A stretch of 5,976 nucleotides of DNA from Acidobacteriaceae bacterium (GCA_025929125.1 JAICMT010000111.1:1-5976); one strand, 5' to 3'; numbered from the stretch's first letter, positions 1 to 5,672 are shown. Notes: generated from the sequence alone by a model not told the origin. Made by a program: numbers and translations.

Positions 1-9
1 ATCCTGCCT

Positions 10-1872
10 ATGCCGAAATCTACCTGCCTGCATCCAGTTCGCTTTGGCCTGTTCGAGGTGGACTTTCAGGCTGGAGAACTGCGGAGGCGCGGTGTCAAGG
101 TGCGCCTGCATGAGCAGCCATACAAAGTGCTCTGCATGCTGGTGGAACGCCCTGGCGAGGTGGTCACGCGGGAGGACCTTTACAAGGCGCTTTGGCCGGA
201 AGACACGTACACCGACTCGGATCTTGGCCTCAACGCCGCGATTATGAAGCTTAGGGCCGCATTGGGGGATGCGGCAGAAAACCCCCGCTTTATCGAAACT
301 CTGCCTCGGCGCGGATACCGGCTCATTGTTCCGGTGGTGCAGATTGGGGTGCCTGATGCAGTAGAAAAACAAAATTCGCCCGGGGTGGTGCAGACAAATG
401 CCCCGGCGGACGATCCTAGCAGTTCCGGAACTGTGCGGAGGTCGTGGTTGTGGAAGGCTGCATTGGGTGTAGTCACGGCTTCGGCATTGCTAATCGGAGC
501 CTGGTGGCATTCTCGCTCTTCCAACCCTGGCTACAAGATCGCAGTCTTGCCCCTGGTTAACCTGAGCCCCGCAGCGGGCGGAGACTACTTCAGCGATGGC
601 CTCACGGATGAAATCATCAGCAATCTCTCGGTGATTGAGGGTCTCGAAGTAAAATCCCAGACCTCCTCCTTCTCGTTCAAGAACAATGCGCGCGATATCC
701 ATTCCGTAGGAAGTCAGCTTGGCGTGGACCTGGTGCTCGAGGGCTCGGTCCTTCGCGAGAACGACAAGCTTCGCATCAACATGCAATTGGTTCGTGTCGC
801 GGATGATCACCCGCTGTGGTCGGGCCGCTTTGAACGGCAGTTCAAGGATGTCTTTGCCATTCAGGATGACATCTCTCGCTCCATTGTGAATGAGCTCCGG
901 CTCAAGCTCGGACGCGGTCAGCGCCGGTATGATACAGATCTCGAGACATACGATCTCTTTCTCAAAGGGCGCGCGCTCACAAACCAGAGTCCAGGCACGG
1001 ACGTCAATCAGATCGCGGCCAGTATCCCAGTTCTCGAGGCCGTCGTAGCTCGGGATCCGAACTTCGCTCCTGCGTACGCAGGTATCGCCGATGCATATGC
1101 CTACATGTCTGGGACTCCACGAACATTTTCGCCAGAGCTCGCGTTCACCAAGATGCAGGAGGCATGCGAACGGGCACATCTTCTCGATCCATTCCTTGCG
1201 GAGGCATTCGCATGTATGGGCCTGGTGCACTCTCGCGAGCTGGCATGGCAGCAAGCCGAAGATGATTTCCGTCAGGCATTCCGGCTCAATCCCAACCTGC
1301 CTCGTCCCCACGAAGATCTTGCGATGTGGGTGCTCTTCCCTGAGGGGCGATTGACCGAAGCCGAGCAGGAGTTACGATCCGCCATCAAGCTGGATCCCCT
1401 CAATCCAAAGACCGTGGATCCGCTCAATATCGTGCTCCTAAGCGAACGGCGTTATGACGAGGTCATCGCGACCTGCCGGAAGAATCTCGGCCTGAATTCG
1501 AAGGATCCATACCTGCGGCAGCTCTTGGGGCGCGCCCTGGTATTGAAGGGCGACTATTCAAACGGGACGCCGATTCTGGAGCAACTCGGTCGGGGTAGCG
1601 AGCAATTCCTCGGCTATGCCTACGCGAAACAAGGACGGCGTGCCGAGGCGCAGCAAATCATCACCGCACATCCGGAGCTGCCGTGGGTCCAGGCCGTCGT
1701 TGCGGGCGGTCTCGGAGACAGAAATCAGGCAATCGCCGGCTTGGAACGCATGGCAGCCATAAAAGATCCTCGCTTCGGCTTCTATCCGCAGTTTCCTGAG
1801 CTTTCTGATATCAGAGGCGATGCACGATTGAATCAGGCTCGCGCGAACGAGGGGTTGCCCGCAATCCGCTAG
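10..1872 (+). CDS. Membrane-anchored CadC/ToxR-like winged-helix regulator with FlgO/TolB-like and TPR domains
   Basis: The 620-residue protein appears to be a one-component transmembrane transcription regulator. Residues about 10-108 form an OmpR/PhoB-type winged helix: LHEQPYKVLCMLVERPGEVVTRE, split here as LHEQPYKVLCML then VERPGEVVTRE, followed by GLNAAIMKLRAALGD and ETLPRRGYR of the recognition helix and wing. A polar linker (110-144) leads to one hydrophobic segment (about 146-166), so the DNA-binding end should be cytoplasmic and the rest outside. Residues 174-300 resemble the FlgO/TolB-N-like domain of such regulators (IAVLPLVNLSP, YFSDGLTDEI, LGVDLVLEGSV, DVFAIQDDI). From about 312 to 610 come degenerate TPR-like helices (for example around 413-427 and 447-463). 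No receiver or kinase domain is seen, and ligand and targets are unknown. The frame is open to the window edge, so the true start could lie upstream, but the winged helix begins at the usual distance from this ATG. It lies on the same strand as the cys operon but is separated from it by an opposing tRNA gene. Confidence 0.9.
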   Translation: MPKSTCLHPVRFGLFEVDFQAGELRRRGVKVRLHEQPYKVLCMLVERPGEVVTREDLYKALWPEDTYTDSDLGLNAAIMKLRAALGDAAENPRFIETLPRRGYRLIVPVVQIGVPDAVEKQNSPGVVQTNAPADDPSSSGTVRRSWLWKAALGVVTASALLIGAWWHSRSSNPGYKIAVLPLVNLSPAAGGDYFSDGLTDEIISNLSVIEGLEVKSQTSSFSFKNNARDIHSVGSQLGVDLVLEGSVLRENDKLRINMQLVRVADDHPLWSGRFERQFKDVFAIQDDISRSIVNELRLKLGRGQRRYDTDLETYDLFLKGRALTNQSPGTDVNQIAASIPVLEAVVARDPNFAPAYAGIADAYAYMSGTPRTFSPELAFTKMQEACERAHLLDPFLAEAFACMGLVHSRELAWQQAEDDFRQAFRLNPNLPRPHEDLAMWVLFPEGRLTEAEQELRSAIKLDPLNPKTVDPLNIVLLSERRYDEVIATCRKNLGLNSKDPYLRQLLGRALVLKGDYSNGTPILEQLGRGSEQFLGYAYAKQGRRAEAQQIITAHPELPWVQAVVAGGLGDRNQAIAGLERMAAIKDPRFGFYPQFPELSDIRGDARLNQARANEGLPAIR

Positions 1873-1912
1873 GGAGGCCAGCGCATCTCATTTAATCCAT
1901 TTTGAGTAGAAA

Positions 1913-1989
1913 TGGTCGGGGCGATTGGATTCGAACCAACGACCCCCTGCTCCCGAAGCAGGTGCGCTACCAGACTGCGCTACGCCCCG
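1913..1989 (-). tRNA. tRNA-Pro, anticodon CGG
   Basis: A complete 77-nt cloverleaf reads on the minus strand. The acceptor stem is CGGGGCG with CGCCCCG, followed by discriminator A and an encoded CCA. The D arm is GCGC/GCGC with a TGG-containing loop. The anticodon arm is CCTGC/GCAGG around loop TTCGGGA, giving anticodon CGG (plus-strand bases 1953-1955). The variable region is GGGTC, and the T arm is GTTGG/CCAAT around TTCGAAT, with one G-U pair at its outer end. It decodes CCG proline codons, common in a GC-rich genome. It converges on the regulator gene (40 bases between) and diverges from the cys operon. I saw no strong intrinsic terminator after its 3' end and no convincing promoter before its 5' end. 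Confidence 0.96.
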
Positions 1990-2084
1990 AACCTCTTTGC
2001 TGTGAGTGTCGAACTCGGGAATTGCAATTTCGGGAGCGTCACTGCCGCGCTCGACCGCAATGTTTTGTCCGACTTGAAGAGTTT

Positions 2085-2101
2085 AGCAGACTTTCTCTGC
2101 T
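2085..2101. promoter_or_regulatory. Inverted repeat centred near -64 of the putative cys promoter
   Basis: AGCAGA, a 5-base spacer CTTTC, then TCTGCT make a perfect 6-bp dyad. Its centre lies 64 bases before the predicted transcript start at 2157, close to where LysR-type and CRP-type activators usually bind. No T tract follows on either strand, so it is a poor terminator candidate. Binding by a sulfur regulator such as a CysB-like protein is inference from position only. Confidence 0.35.
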
Positions 2102-2120
2102 CGGCCATCGGCTCTCTCGT

Positions 2121-2157
2121 TTGCCCCGCCAAATCCAAAGATTTATACTCAGATAGA
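2121..2157 (+). promoter_or_regulatory. Putative sigma-70-type promoter of the cys leader and cysDNH operon
   Basis: The -35 hexamer is TTGCCC (2121-2126; 4 of 6 to consensus) and the -10 is TATACT (2144-2149; 5 of 6), with an optimal 17-base spacer. Seven bases follow before A2157, the first base of the small cysteine-rich ORF, so the predicted start of transcription falls on or next to that ATG. The orientation fits the cys operon. It is the best promoter-like match I found between the tRNA and cysD. No transcript data are available, so the start site is a prediction. Confidence 0.55.
2131..2144. promoter_or_regulatory. Inverted repeat between -35 and -10, possible operator
   Basis: AAATC, spacer CAAA, then GATTT form a perfect 5-bp dyad that fills most of the spacer of the putative cys promoter and touches the first base of the -10 box. 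A protein bound here would block RNA polymerase, so it is a natural place for a repressor. The arms are short and AT-rich, and chance cannot be excluded. No family-specific operator was recognised. Confidence 0.3.
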
Positions 2158-2225
2158 TGGATTCCTGCCTCAATTTTGCGGCCTGTTGTCGTACCGCGGC
2201 CGCCGTCTGCGCCTGTCGACGCTAG
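2157..2225 (+). CDS. Cysteine-rich leader peptide (22 aa), putative cysteine-sensing uORF upstream of cysD
   Basis: A 22-codon ORF starts with ATG at 2157 and stops with TAG at 2223-2225, 100 bases before cysD. Five of its 22 residues are cysteine: codon 4 (TGC, 2166), the adjacent pair 10-11 (TGT TGT, 2184-2189), 18 (TGC, 2208) and 20 (TGT, 2214). It ends Cys-Ala-Cys-Arg-Arg. An in-frame TAG at 2154-2156 directly precedes the ATG, so it cannot extend upstream. There is no Shine-Dalgarno sequence, and a TATACT box lies 7 bases before the ATG, which suggests a leaderless message. Leader peptides rich in the end-product amino acid control biosynthetic operons by ribosome stalling (trp, his), and cysteine-rich uORFs before sulfur genes are known in actinobacteria. 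Here translation and function are inferred from composition, position and promoter geometry. It is too short for homology-based support, and a chance ORF remains possible. Confidence 0.6.
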   Translation: MDSCLNFAACCRTAAAVCACRR

Positions 2226-2310
2226 CCGGTCCATCGTCCTTTTCTTCCACCCAGGACAGTTTCTGCTCCCAATCGGCTGCCGGAGCATCTGTAACTCCCG
2301 GCGCTCGGAG
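2224..2310 (+). promoter_or_regulatory. Structured cysD leader RNA with mutually exclusive hairpins (putative attenuator)
   Basis: Several helices can form between the leader ORF stop and cysD. Helix 0 is AGCCGGT (2224-2230) with ATCGGCT (2272-2278), 7 bp with one G-U. Helix A is TGCTCC (2264-2269) with GGAGCA (2282-2287), 6 bp. Helix B is GCCGGAG (2279-2285) with CTCCCGGC (2295-2302), 7 bp with one bulged C. Helix C is CTCCCG (2295-2300) with CGGAG (2306-2310), 5 bp with one bulged C, and it hides a GGAG. A and B compete for 2282-2285, B and C compete for 2295-2300, and helix 0 threads through the loop of A. So 0+B leaves GGAG free while A+C hides it. No U-rich tract follows the hairpins, which argues against a classical intrinsic terminator and leaves translational control or Rho as options. 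The pairings were found by eye and no energies were calculated. Confidence 0.35.
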
Positions 2311-2325
2311 ATTTCCAAAGACCAG

Positions 2326-3270
2326 ATGACCACCGTTGCCACTCCCGAATCCACCACCCAGGTGCTGCACGCGCAGCGGCTCAATCACCTGCAGGCGCTC
2401 GAAGCCGAGAGCATCACGATCTTGCGTGAGGCAGTCGCCGAGTTTGCCCGGCCGGTCATGCTCTACTCCATCGGCAAAGACTCGTCTGTCATGCTCCGGC
2501 TGGCGCAGAAGGCGTTCCATCCCGGCAAGATTCCGTTTCCGCTCCTGCATGTGGACACCAGCTATAAGTTCCCGGAGATGATCCGCTTCCGCGATGAGTA
2601 CGTCCGCGAGATCGGTGCCGACCTAATCGTTCATCGCAATGAGCAGGCGCTGGCCGCTGGTGCCAATCCCTACGACCTCGGCACCCAGAACTGCTGCGGC
2701 CTGCTCAAGACCCGGAGCCTCCTCGACGGCCTCTCCGAGGGCGGCTTCGATGCCGCGTTCGGCGGTGCACGCCGCGACGAAGAGAAGTCTCGCGCCAAGG
2801 AGCGCGTTTACTCCTTCCGCGACGCCGCCGGCCAGTGGGACCCTAAAAATCAGCGCCCTGAGCTCTGGTCACTCTACAACTCCCGCCTGCGCAAAGGCGA
2901 GAGCATCCGTGTCTTTCCGCTCTCCAACTGGACTGAGCTCGACATCTGGCTCTACCTTTACGCGGAGCGCATCCCTATCGTTCCGCTCTACTTTGCTAAG
3001 GATCGTCCGATCGTCACCCGCGGCGGCGCCCTCACCTACGTACACGAAGGCATGAAGCTTCGTCCCAATGAGAAGCCCCAGCTCATGAAGGTTCGCATGC
3101 GCTCTCTCGGTTGCGCACCCTGCACCGGCGCCATCCGAAGTGAGGCAGACACGCTGCCCAAGATAATCGAGGAGCTCATCACCTTCCGCCGCAGCGAGCG
3201 CGAAAACCGGGCCATCGACCACGACGAGGAAGGCTCTATGGAAGTCAAGAAGCGGGAGGGCTACTTCTAA
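2326..3270 (+). CDS. cysD: Sulfate adenylyltransferase subunit 2 (ATP sulfurylase small subunit)
   Basis: The 314-residue cytoplasmic protein (E. coli CysD is about 300) is the catalytic adenylyltransferase subunit. With CysN it converts sulfate and ATP to adenosine 5'-phosphosulfate (APS) and pyrophosphate. It has the PP-loop ATP-binding motif SIGKDSS at residues 48-54, DTSYKFPEM at 77-85, the conserved [15 protein letters not shown] stretch at 146-160, and [12 protein letters not shown] near 197. The family C-terminus is present: [10 protein letters not shown] at 261-270, then [12 protein letters not shown] to the end. The frame stays open upstream to 1912, but that extension runs antisense across the tRNA gene and has no family similarity. 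ATG 2326 gives the normal N-terminus just before the [13 protein letters not shown] helix. The only GGAG (2307-2310) sits 15 bases from this ATG, further than usual, and AAAG at 2317-2320 is closer. The stop overlaps the cysN start by one base (TAATG), which points to translational coupling. Confidence 0.97.
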   Translation: MTTVATPESTTQVLHAQRLNHLQALEAESITILREAVAEFARPVMLYSIGKDSSVMLRLAQKAFHPGKIPFPLLHVDTSYKFPEMIRFRDEYVREIGADLIVHRNEQALAAGANPYDLGTQNCCGLLKTRSLLDGLSEGGFDAAFGGARRDEEKSRAKERVYSFRDAAGQWDPKNQRPELWSLYNSRLRKGESIRVFPLSNWTELDIWLYLYAERIPIVPLYFAKDRPIVTRGGALTYVHEGMKLRPNEKPQLMKVRMRSLGCAPCTGAIRSEADTLPKIIEELITFRRSERENRAIDHDEEGSMEVKKREGYF

Positions 3271-4949
3271 TGAGTGCCTTCACCACCACCCCTGAGAGCG
3301 CCTATCGGACCACCGCCGGCTTCGAGGATTTCCTGAACGCCCACCTCGGCCAGGAGATGCTTCGTTTCACCACAGCGGGCTCGGTCGACGACGGCAAGTC
3401 CACCCTCATCGGGCGCCTGCTGCACGACACCAAGAGTGTTTACGAGGATCAGCTCGCTGCCGTGAAGCAAAGCCGCGTCAACCGAGCGGCCAACGGCCAC
3501 GTCGACTTCTCCCTGCTCACCGACGGCCTCAAGGCGGAGCGCGAGCAGGGCATCACCATCGACGTCGCCTATCGCTACTTCTCTACCTCGCGGCGCAAGT
3601 TCATCATCGCGGATACGCCCGGCCACGAGCAGTACACACGCAACATGGCCACCGGTGCCTCGACCGCCGATGTCGCTATCATCCTCATCGACGCCAAGGC
3701 CTTCGCTCGTGCCGGCAGCCTGCTGCCGCAGTCCCGTCGTCACACCTATATCGCCTCGCTGCTCGGCATTCCCCACGTCGTCGCCGCGGTTAACAAGATG
3801 GACCTCGTCGGCTACTCTCAACAGCAGTTTGAAACCATCCGCAGGGACTTTGAAGCTCTCGCCTCGCACCTCGGCCTCTCCAGCATCGACGTGATACCCG
3901 TCAGTGCGCTTGAGGGAGCAAACGTGGTCAACCCCGGGCTCCGCGAGATGCCCTGGTACACCGGGCCTACGCTGCTCGACTACCTCGAAACCGTTCCGCT
4001 CAATCAGACCGCCACCGATGGTCCGATGCGCTTTCCCGTGCAGCTCGTGCTCCGTCCAGACTCCACCTTCCGTGGCTTTGCCGGACAGGTGGCCCGCGGC
4101 ACGCTCCGCCCCGGCGACCGTGTTCTGGCGCTGCCATCGCGCCGGGAGACCACCGTAAGCCGCATCGTCACTTACGATGGCGATCTTACTTCTGCCGCGC
4201 ATCCCCAGGCGATTACCGTAGAGCTGGAGGACGAGATTGACCTCAGCCGCGGTGAGATGCTGGTCCCCGCGGATCAGGACGCCGCGCTCCCTGGCATCAG
4301 CAATCACTTCAGCGCCATGGTCGTCTGGATGCATGAGGAGCCGCTGACCGTCGGTCGCACCTACATCGCCAAGCACACCACCCGAAGCGTCCGTGCCACC
4401 GTACGCGCGATCCGCTACCGCGTCGATGTCAACAGCCAGCAGCAGCTTCACTCCGATTCCATCGCGATGAACGAGATCGCGGAGGTTGAGTTCGAAACCA
4501 ACCTGCCGCTTTTTTTCGATCGTTACGCCGACTGCCGCTGGACCGGCTCACTCATCCTCATCGACGCGCTCAGCAACGCCACCGTTGGCGCTGGCATGAT
4601 CAGCGGAGCTCTCGCGAACGTCGTCGAGGCCTCAGCCGAAGCCACCCGCACCTCCCTCGTCCTGCTCGGAGGTCGTCCTGAACAAGCTCTCGCGCTCAAG
4701 GTTGCACTCAGCGAACGAGGGGCGAACGCCGTCCTCATCGATGACGACCTGATCGCCGACACCGCCATCGCCTCGGTCGTGCGCGCACTGGAACTCGCCG
4801 GAGCCGTCGCCATCTCCGCCCGCACTGTGCCGCAGGCCGTGCTCGCGGAAATAAAGGCCTTCGCCGGCGTGCTGCACGCTGAAGAAAACGACAACCTGAA
4901 CTCGATTGTCGCCGCCGCACTTCACCAGCCTTCAGAAGGGAATCGATGA
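3270..4949 (+). CDS. cysN: Sulfate adenylyltransferase subunit 1 (GTPase subunit) with atypical C-terminal extension
   Basis: This 559-residue EF-Tu-like GTPase couples GTP hydrolysis to APS formation by CysD. GTPase motifs are intact: G1 GSVDDGKS (37-44), G2 GITI (94-97), G3 DTPGHE (115-120), G4 NKMD (175-178) and G5 SAL (212-214). Beta-barrel domains follow to about residue 450 (FRGFAGQVARGTLRPGD at 267-283, the NEIAEVEFET strand at 401-410). A segment after DAK at 141-143 seems about five residues longer than in E. coli CysN as I remember it. E. coli CysN is about 475 residues. Here about 100 extra residues (459-559) occupy the place of the APS kinase domain in CysNC fusions but lack a Walker A motif, so the protein is called CysN and not CysNC. 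The start overlaps the cysD stop by one base, and the stop overlaps the cysH start as ATGA. The preceding gene contains no obvious strong SD beyond GGGAGG at 3254-3259. Confidence 0.96.
   Translation: MSAFTTTPESAYRTTAGFEDFLNAHLGQEMLRFTTAGSVDDGKSTLIGRLLHDTKSVYEDQLAAVKQSRVNRAANGHVDFSLLTDGLKAEREQGITIDVAYRYFSTSRRKFIIADTPGHEQYTRNMATGASTADVAIILIDAKAFARAGSLLPQSRRHTYIASLLGIPHVVAAVNKMDLVGYSQQQFETIRRDFEALASHLGLSSIDVIPVSALEGANVVNPGLREMPWYTGPTLLDYLETVPLNQTATDGPMRFPVQLVLRPDSTFRGFAGQVARGTLRPGDRVLALPSRRETTVSRIVTYDGDLTSAAHPQAITVELEDEIDLSRGEMLVPADQDAALPGISNHFSAMVVWMHEEPLTVGRTYIAKHTTRSVRATVRAIRYRVDVNSQQQLHSDSIAMNEIAEVEFETNLPLFFDRYADCRWTGSLILIDALSNATVGAGMISGALANVVEASAEATRTSLVLLGGRPEQALALKVALSERGANAVLIDDDLIADTAIASVVRALELAGAVAISARTVPQAVLAEIKAFAGVLHAEENDNLNSIVAAALHQPSEGNR
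4650..4946 (+). other. C-terminal extension of CysN, possible vestigial APS kinase (CysC) domain
   Basis: CysN residues 461-559. The order TSLVLLGGRPEQ, then ALALKVALSERG, then ANAVLIDDD parallels the APS kinase order of beta strand, P-loop, helix, second strand and D-G-D (as in WLTGLSGAGKS ... ALGYRVYLLDGDN, quoted from memory of the family). The helix ASVVRALELAGAVAISA matches the next helix and strand of the kinase (VAKLLADAGLIVLVAFIS). The GxxGxGKS P-loop is replaced by LGGRPEQ, with no lysine or serine, and the later kinase segments (DLGFS and KNFTGID regions) are absent, leaving about half the normal length. Nucleotide phosphorylation looks impossible. Homology is inferred from pattern and position; an unrelated small alpha/beta domain is the alternative. 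Confidence 0.45.
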
Positions 4950-5644
4950 TGAGCACCACCGAAGCAGCCATCCAGTATGAAGGCCTCACCGCGGAAGCTC
5001 TCGTCGACCAAATTGTCCGCGAGGCCGCGGGCGCTCCCATTTGCCTCACCAGCAGCTTTCAGACCGAAGACATGGTCGCCCTCCACATGCTTCGCAAGCG
5101 GCTCCCTGAGGTTCCGGTCATCTTCCTGGAGACTGGCTATCACTTCAAGGAAGTCATCGCCTATCGCGACCGCATGGCCGCCGAGTGGAACCTGAATCTC
5201 ATCAACGCGCTCCCCCAGACCACCCTCGAGCAGCACGAGAAGCAGTTCGGCCTGCTCTACATCGTGCAGCCCACGCAATGCTGCCAGATCCGTAAAGTCG
5301 AGCCGCTCATGCGTTCCCTCGAACCCTTCGACTGGTGGTTCACCGGTCTGCGCCGCGAGCAGTCGCCGACCCGCGCCAGTCTCCGCAAGGTCGAGGACCA
5401 CAAAACGCCAACCGGCAAGATGATGAAGAAGGTGAGCGTACTCGCCGACTGGACCATGGATCAGGTGAATGAATATGCAGTGGCCCACGGCATCCCTCGC
5501 CTTGAACTCTACGACCGTGGCTATACCAGCATCGGTTGCGAGCCCTGCACCGCAATCCCAGAGGCTGGCGCCGACCCGCGCAGCGGGCGCTGGGGCGGGA
5601 AAAAGCTCGAGTGCGGCATCCACACGTTCTCCGAGAAGGTCTAG
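4946..5644 (+). CDS. cysH: Adenosine 5'-phosphosulfate (APS) reductase, thioredoxin-dependent, [4Fe-4S] type
   Basis: The 232-residue cytoplasmic enzyme of the CysH family reduces activated sulfate to sulfite and AMP. TSSFQTED (35-42) is the modified PP-loop and LETGYHF (61-67) the following substrate loop. The cysteine pairs CC (112-113, in QCCQIRKVEPL) and CEPC (198-201) are the four iron-sulfur cluster ligands that mark bacterial APS reductases and are absent from the E. coli PAPS reductase. The catalytic cysteine is C223 in LECGIH near the C-terminus. FTGLRREQSPTRA (133-145) is the usual arginine-rich substrate loop. APS as substrate fits the lack of a working APS kinase here. AGAAGGG at 4934-4940 is a good SD 5 bases before ATG 4946. 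A second ATG at 4949 lies 8 bases away and is an equally good start, which would remove one methionine. The ATGA overlap with cysN indicates coupling. Confidence 0.95.
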   Translation: MMSTTEAAIQYEGLTAEALVDQIVREAAGAPICLTSSFQTEDMVALHMLRKRLPEVPVIFLETGYHFKEVIAYRDRMAAEWNLNLINALPQTTLEQHEKQFGLLYIVQPTQCCQIRKVEPLMRSLEPFDWWFTGLRREQSPTRASLRKVEDHKTPTGKMMKKVSVLADWTMDQVNEYAVAHGIPRLELYDRGYTSIGCEPCTAIPEAGADPRSGRWGGKKLECGIHTFSEKV

Positions 5645-5660
5645 CGGGCACCTGCAGTAG

Positions 5661-5672
5661 TAAACTCTCCTC
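5661..5672 (+). promoter_or_regulatory. Possible -10 element directly before the XdhC-family gene
   Basis: TAAACT (5661-5666) lies 6 bases before ATG 5673, and there is no Shine-Dalgarno sequence. This resembles the leaderless geometry at 2144-2157. No recognisable -35 is found at the expected place (GGTCTA at 5638-5643), so read-through from cysH is equally possible. I see no terminator in the 28 bases after cysH. Confidence 0.25.

Noticed and set aside
490..1311. 273-codon minus-strand open frame within the regulator gene
   Set aside because: It is antisense to the conserved FlgO/TolB-like and TPR coding region and has no motif of its own.
1873..1912. Terminator between the regulator and the tRNA gene
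   Set aside because: Only a 4-bp CTCA/TGAG match with a 12-base loop; no convincing hairpin with T tract on either strand.
1999..2027. Minus-strand promoter for tRNA-Pro using TTGCAA (2027-2022) as -35
   Set aside because: The hexamer 17 bases on is CACAGC, which matches the -10 consensus at only two positions.
1902..2156. 84-codon plus-strand open frame over the tRNA region
   Set aside because: Its first third is the antisense of tRNA-Pro and the rest is intergenic; there is no SD and no recognisable protein feature.
2194..2203. GC palindromes CCGCGG and GCGGCCGC in the leader
   Set aside because: Simple GC-rich restriction-site-like palindromes inside the Ala codons of the small ORF, expected at this base composition.
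2218..2246. Intrinsic terminator GACG...CGTC followed by CTTTTCTT
   Set aside because: The stem is only 4 bp with a 13-base loop and the T run is interrupted; too weak for a confident call.
1912..2325. In-frame upstream extension of cysD giving a 452-residue protein
   Set aside because: It begins inside the antisense of the tRNA gene, crosses the promoter and leader region, and shows no CysD-like sequence before the ATG at 2326, which gives the normal family length.
1990..2325. SAM or other known riboswitch upstream of cysD
   Set aside because: I looked for the conserved core of S-box type riboswitches and saw none; the small ORF and simple hairpins explain the region better.
3267..4451. 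394-codon open frame on the minus strand across cysN
   Set aside because: It is a GC-driven shadow opposite a well-conserved GTPase gene and contains no domain I recognise.
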